From: Streptomyces muensis
GTDB taxonomy: Bacteria; Actinomycetota; Actinomycetes; Streptomycetales; Streptomycetaceae
NCBI RefSeq assembly: GCF_021474425.1
Contig: NZ_JAKEIP010000014.1
Coordinates: 19,848-83,847, forward strand
Length of the DNA: 64,000 nt
Direction of reading: 5' to 3'
Shown: in pieces, positions 60,696-64,000 of the stretch
Position numbering within the stretch: position 1 is the first letter of the stretch
Layout: every line of letters starts with the position of its first letter
Notes under the pieces: generated by a model
Databases searched by the model: none
The model's input: only the letters and a program-made list of their open reading frames with translations
Told to the model about the DNA's origin: nothing
Translations under genes and position numbers: made by a program

Positions 60696-61856
60696 TCAGA
60701 GCCAGTCCCGCCGCTTGAAGATGATGTACAGACTGGTACAGACAACCCCCATCAGCGCGATGGCGAAGGGGTATCCGAGCACCCAGTGCAACTCCGGCAT
60801 GTGCCGGAAGTTCATCCCGTAGATCGTCCCGACCAGCGTCGGCGCGAACAGAATGGCCGCCCACGACGAGATCTTCTTGATCTCCTCGTTCTGCTCGAAC
60901 CCCGCCTCCGCCAACGCCCGCATCTCCGCGTTCTGTTGCTGCGTGACCAGCGTCGCGTTGACCGTGAGGATCTCCGTGAGGGCCTGGCGGAAGCCGTCGA
61001 CGCGTTCGCTGGTGTGGGTGACGTGGTCGGCCACGTCGCGGAGGTAGCGCTGGAGTTCCTCGTCCGTGCCGTACTTGGAGAAGCCGGCCATCAGGCCGTG
61101 CAGCATGCCGACGAGCGGGCGGGTGGCGCGCTGGAACTCGACCATTTCACGGGAGAGTTCGTAGATGCGCCGGGAGACCTCGGGGTCGCCGCGGAAGACC
61201 TCGGTCTCGATCTCGTCGATGTCGTTCTGGACGCCCGCCACCACCGGCACATAGCCGTCGACCACGGCGTCCAGTATCGCGTAGAGCACCGCTTCCGGGC
61301 CGAGTTTGAGCAGCTCCGGAGTCTCCTCCATGCGTCGGCGCACCGCCGAGAGGTCGGGGGCGGCGCCGTGGCGGACCGTGATCACGAAGTCGGGGCCGAC
61401 GAAGACGTGGAGTTCGCCGAAGTCGACCTCCTCGGGCGCGTCCAGGTAGCGGGCCGCGCGCAGGACCACGAAGAGGGTGTCGCCGTAGCGCTCCAGCTTG
61501 GGGCGCTGGTGGGCCTCCATGGCGTCCTCGACGGCGAGCGGGTGCAGATCGAACTCCGCGGCGAGGGAGAGGAGTTCGGCCTCGGTGGGGCGGGCCAGGC
61601 CGATCCAGGCCATGCCGGAGGGCTGGTCGCGCAGCTCGCGGAAGGTCTCGGCGAGGGTGGCGGGGGAGGAGACCCGGACACCGTCCTGGTACAGCGCCGC
61701 CTCCACGACGCTCACCACCTCGGTGGAGTCGGCCGCCGAAGAGGAGGCCGGCGTGGCCGGGGCCGGTGGCTGCGGGGGCTGTGGCGCGGTCAGGGCTCGG
61801 CGCCAGACGGACTTCATGGGGTTCTTCGAGGCGGGGCGGGCGCGTCGCTCGGACAT
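60696..61856 (-). CDS. corA: CorA-type Mg2+/Co2+ channel
   Basis: 386 residues: a large cytoplasmic domain (about 1-320) and two C-terminal helices with the pore signature YGMNFRHMPE between them, ending in the basic KRRDWL. It forms pentameric channels for Mg2+ (some Co2+ or Zn2+). The extra Pro/Ala N-terminus is common in Streptomyces. Confidence 0.95.
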   Translation of the reverse strand: MSERRARPASKNPMKSVWRRALTAPQPPQPPAPATPASSSAADSTEVVSVVEAALYQDGVRVSSPATLAETFRELRDQPSGMAWIGLARPTEAELLSLAAEFDLHPLAVEDAMEAHQRPKLERYGDTLFVVLRAARYLDAPEEVDFGELHVFVGPDFVITVRHGAAPDLSAVRRRMEETPELLKLGPEAVLYAILDAVVDGYVPVVAGVQNDIDEIETEVFRGDPEVSRRIYELSREMVEFQRATRPLVGMLHGLMAGFSKYGTDEELQRYLRDVADHVTHTSERVDGFRQALTEILTVNATLVTQQQNAEMRALAEAGFEQNEEIKKISSWAAILFAPTLVGTIYGMNFRHMPELHWVLGYPFAIALMGVVCTSLYIIFKRRDWL

Positions 61857-61976
61857 CGCGGCTGCCTCCCGGACGAGACGACGAGTACGTGAACCAGTAT
61901 GGGTGCGTGATCACGGAGCAGGATATACGGGGCGAATGGCCCGGGCGGGGGCAATCGATCCTGGATTCCGTGAGAG

Positions 61977-61999
61977 TTGCGGACCTCAGCTGTCCGCAA
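61977..61999 (+). promoter_or_regulatory. Inverted repeat upstream of HTH_42 gene
   Basis: TTGCGGAC (61977-61984) and GTCCGCAA (61992-61999), perfect 8-bp arms with a 7-base centre, 21 bases before the ATG. Possible operator, perhaps for the adjacent DNA-binding protein. Confidence 0.45.
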
Positions 62000-62019
62000 G
62001 TCTCACTAGCGTGCGGAGC

Positions 62020-63144
62020 ATGACGAAGCCGACCAAGGCAGCGAAGGCGGTGGCGAGCACGGGCCCCGTCCTCACCACCCGCGCCCTCAACCGCGCCACC
62101 CTCGACCGGCAGCTCCTGCTGCGCCGCTCGCCGCTGTCCGCCTTGGCGGCCGTCGAACACCTCGTCGGCCTCCAGGCCCAGGAGGTCAAACCGCCCTACT
62201 ACGCGCTCGCCGCCCGCCTCGACGGCTTCACACCGGAGGACCTCGCCGGACCGCTGGCCGACCGTGGCGCCGTACGCATCGTCACCCTGCGCTCGACGAT
62301 CCATCTGCACACCGCCGACGACAGCCTCACCCTGCGTCCGCTGGTCCAGCCCGCCCGGGACCGGGAGGTGAGGCTCTTCCGCAAGGGCCTCGTCGGCGTC
62401 GACCTGGACCGGCTCGCCGCCGTCGCCCGCGAACTCGTCGAGGACGGGCCGCGCACCATGAAGCAGCTGCGCGAGGCGCTGAGCGCCAAGTGGCCGGACG
62501 CGGACGCGCAGTCCCTGGCCGTCGCCGCCCGCTGCAAGCTGCCCCTCGTCCAGGTCACCCCGCGCGGACTGTGGGGCCGCAGCGCCCAGGTCGCCCTCAC
62601 CACCGTCGAGCACTGGCTGGGCCGCCCCGCCGAGGAGGCCGCCTCCCCGGACGCCACGGTGCTGCGCTATCTGGCCGCCTTCGGGCCGGCCTCCGTGAAG
62701 GACATGCAGACCTGGTCAGGGCTGACCCGGATGCGCCCCGCCTTCGAACGGCTCCGCCCGCGACTGCTCACCTTCCGGGACGAGAACGGTGTCGAACTCT
62801 TCGACCTCCCGGACGCCCCGCGCCCCGACCCGGACACCCCGGCCCCGCCGCGCTTCCTGCCGGAGTTCGACAACCTCCTGCTCTCCCACGCCGACCGCAC
62901 CCGTGTGATCCCGCCCGCGAACCGCGGCCGTACCTGGCAGGTGAACACCGTCTACTGCCCGTTCCTCGTCGACGGCTTCCTCACCGGTGTGTGGCGCATC
63001 CTCGGCGACGCCCTCGTCATCGAGCCCTTCGGCAGGCTCACCAAGGCCCAGCGCGGGGAGGTGACCGAGGAAGCGGCGCGCATGCTCGAGGTCATGCACC
63101 CGGAGGCGGGCTACGACATTCGCTTCGGGACCGTCATTCCGTAG
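62020..63144 (+). CDS. Winged-helix (HTH_42) DNA-binding protein
   Basis: 374 residues. LTTRALNRATLDRQLLLRRS, VEHLVGLQAQEVKPPYYALA and LLSHADRTRVIP mark the winged-helix DNA-binding family PF06224, related to YcaQ/AlkX DNA glycosylases. In this actinobacterial branch the role (repair or regulation) is not settled. GGAGC lies just before ATG 62020. Confidence 0.88.
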   Translation: MTKPTKAAKAVASTGPVLTTRALNRATLDRQLLLRRSPLSALAAVEHLVGLQAQEVKPPYYALAARLDGFTPEDLAGPLADRGAVRIVTLRSTIHLHTADDSLTLRPLVQPARDREVRLFRKGLVGVDLDRLAAVARELVEDGPRTMKQLREALSAKWPDADAQSLAVAARCKLPLVQVTPRGLWGRSAQVALTTVEHWLGRPAEEAASPDATVLRYLAAFGPASVKDMQTWSGLTRMRPAFERLRPRLLTFRDENGVELFDLPDAPRPDPDTPAPPRFLPEFDNLLLSHADRTRVIPPANRGRTWQVNTVYCPFLVDGFLTGVWRILGDALVIEPFGRLTKAQRGEVTEEAARMLEVMHPEAGYDIRFGTVIP

Positions 63145-63158
63145 TCGGGCCCAGGTCC

Positions 63159-63806
63159 TCAGTCCGCGCGGCCCGTCACCGCCACCGTCACCCCGAGCCC
63201 GATCATGGTGAAGCCGCCGGCCCCGCCGATCAGTGACAGCCGCCGGTCCGAGCGGGCGAACCAGGTGCGGGTCGCGGACGCGGTCAGCCCCCACACGGTG
63301 TCCGTGACCAGCCCGATCAGGATCGGCACCAGGCCCAGCACCAGCATCTGCAGGGGCACCCGGCCCGCCGACTGGTCCACGAACTGCGGGAGTACGGCGG
63401 CGAAGAACACGATCCCCTTGGGGTTGGTGAGGCCGACCAGGGCGCCGTCGAGGACCGTACGCAGGTCACCGCGGGCCGGGCGCGCCGAGGCCCCTTCGGT
63501 CGCCGACACCCGCAGTTCTCTGCGATGCCGGAACGCCTGCACGCCGAGGAACACCAGATAGGCCGCGCCCGCCAGCTTGATCGCGAGGTAGATCGCGGCG
63601 GACCGCTCCACCAGCGAACCGACGCCCACCGCGACCGCGACCACCAGCAGATACGAGCCGAAGACATTGCCGACGGCCGTCGCCACCGCGGTGCGGCGGC
63701 CGTGGGCCAGCGCCCGTCCGATGATGAACAGCACGCTGGGGCCCGGGATCAGGATCACCAGCAGTGACATGGCCGCGAAGGCCAGCAGTCGATCGGCGGA
63801 CACCAT
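63159..63806 (-). CDS. LysE family amino-acid exporter
   Basis: 215 residues with six membrane helices. LysE/RhtB signatures: SLLVILIPGPSVLFIIGRAL, GAAYLVFLGVQAFR, and GLTNPKGIVFFAAVLPQFVD. It exports amino acids or related compounds. ATG 63806 is chosen (GAGGGGC upstream); ATG 63836 is possible. Confidence 0.92.
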   Translation of the reverse strand: MVSADRLLAFAAMSLLVILIPGPSVLFIIGRALAHGRRTAVATAVGNVFGSYLLVVAVAVGVGSLVERSAAIYLAIKLAGAAYLVFLGVQAFRHRRELRVSATEGASARPARGDLRTVLDGALVGLTNPKGIVFFAAVLPQFVDQSAGRVPLQMLVLGLVPILIGLVTDTVWGLTASATRTWFARSDRRLSLIGGAGGFTMIGLGVTVAVTGRAD

Positions 63807-63884
63807 GCCCCTCACCTTCCCTACGATCTCGGCCATTCAACCCCGGGACGCGCGGACATGGATAGGGGGCGTTGCGGGGCGCGC

Positions 63885-64000
63885 GGGGGGGCCCCCCCCC
63901 CCCCCCCGCCCCCCACCCCCCCCCCCCCCGCCCCCGACCCATTAGGTAACAACCTCCCAAAAACCTGTGCACCGGGGGGGTTTTCCCGCGGTACCCGCCA
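63885..64000. other. Homopolymer-rich low-quality end
   Basis: Runs of G and C with sparse other bases, then an AT-richer tail with stacked homopolymers unlike anything else in the window. Most likely a poor-quality contig end; it should not be interpreted biologically. Confidence 0.7.

Noticed and set aside
63885..64000. Poly-C tract as telomere or secondary-structure element
   Set aside because: Irregular homopolymers followed by odd composition are more like sequencing or assembly noise at a contig end; Streptomyces telomeres have palindromes, not poly-C.

Overview
The window is high-GC actinobacterial DNA with strong third-position G/C bias. Family content (DUF6153, DUF5134, DUF6247-like accessory genes, TerD/BRCT proteins, KdpFABC with a KimA-like permease, ABC uptake systems without their own ATPase, many TetR/LacI/GntR regulators) fits Streptomyces or a close relative. 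The species cannot be named from this sequence. The last ~115 bases are C/G homopolymers and look like a low-quality contig end of a draft assembly.

Layout. (1) 0.1-10.3 kb: a metal/envelope-stress block. It holds two DUF6153 proteins, a DUF305 lipoprotein, an F510_1955-type lipoprotein, a Met/His-rich DUF5134 membrane protein, a multicopper oxidase, an NlpC/P60 hydrolase, a BlaI/M56 repressor-protease pair, and a DUF1326/DUF2182 pair. A CsoR-type operator and four copies of a CTTAGTA-like motif lie in its promoters. (2) 10.4-19.5 kb: a fructan locus with solute-binding protein, two permeases, a cytoplasmic GH32, a LacI regulator and a secreted multidomain GH32 whose nucleophile motif is unusual. 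(3) 19.6-24.0 kb: a TetR regulon defined by five near-identical palindromes, controlling an Fe-S reductase, an SDR and an alpha/beta hydrolase, beside a fused SDR/TetR gene wreck. (4) 24.0-26.5 kb: remains of a dormancy-type region (sensor-kinase scrap, phosphoketolase scrap, intact Zn-ADH). (5) 26.6-36.6 kb: potassium import (KimA-like permease, a 27-residue peptide, KdpFABC, KdpE, KdpD) with shared direct-repeat operators. (6) 36.7-40.1 kb: a ribbon-helix-helix regulator with its own operator array, a DUF4097 protein and a two-gene ABC exporter. (7) 40.1-48.7 kb: oxidoreductases with regulators, and an N-terminally truncated exonuclease-BRCT-TerD gene beside an accessory stretch. (8) 48.9-57.3 kb: a seven-gene acid-sugar/hydroxyacid catabolic operon, its GntR regulator and a divergent CitMHS transporter, with 8-bp-phased CCGG arrays in both promoters. 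(9) 57.4-60.5 kb: a decaying NUDIX/Ddl-like ligase, C39-like peptidase and MurF-fragment group next to a truncated tyrosine integrase. (10) 60.7-63.8 kb: CorA, an HTH_42 protein and a LysE exporter.

Two themes stand out. First, several local regulators have clear, repeated binding-site candidates (TetR palindromes, RHH 10/11-bp arrays, CCGG octamer arrays, Kdp direct repeats). Second, an unusual number of gene fragments have lost their middle while keeping short 5' pieces or intact 3' ends (sensor kinase, phosphoketolase, MurF, Ddl, integrase, SDR/TetR).
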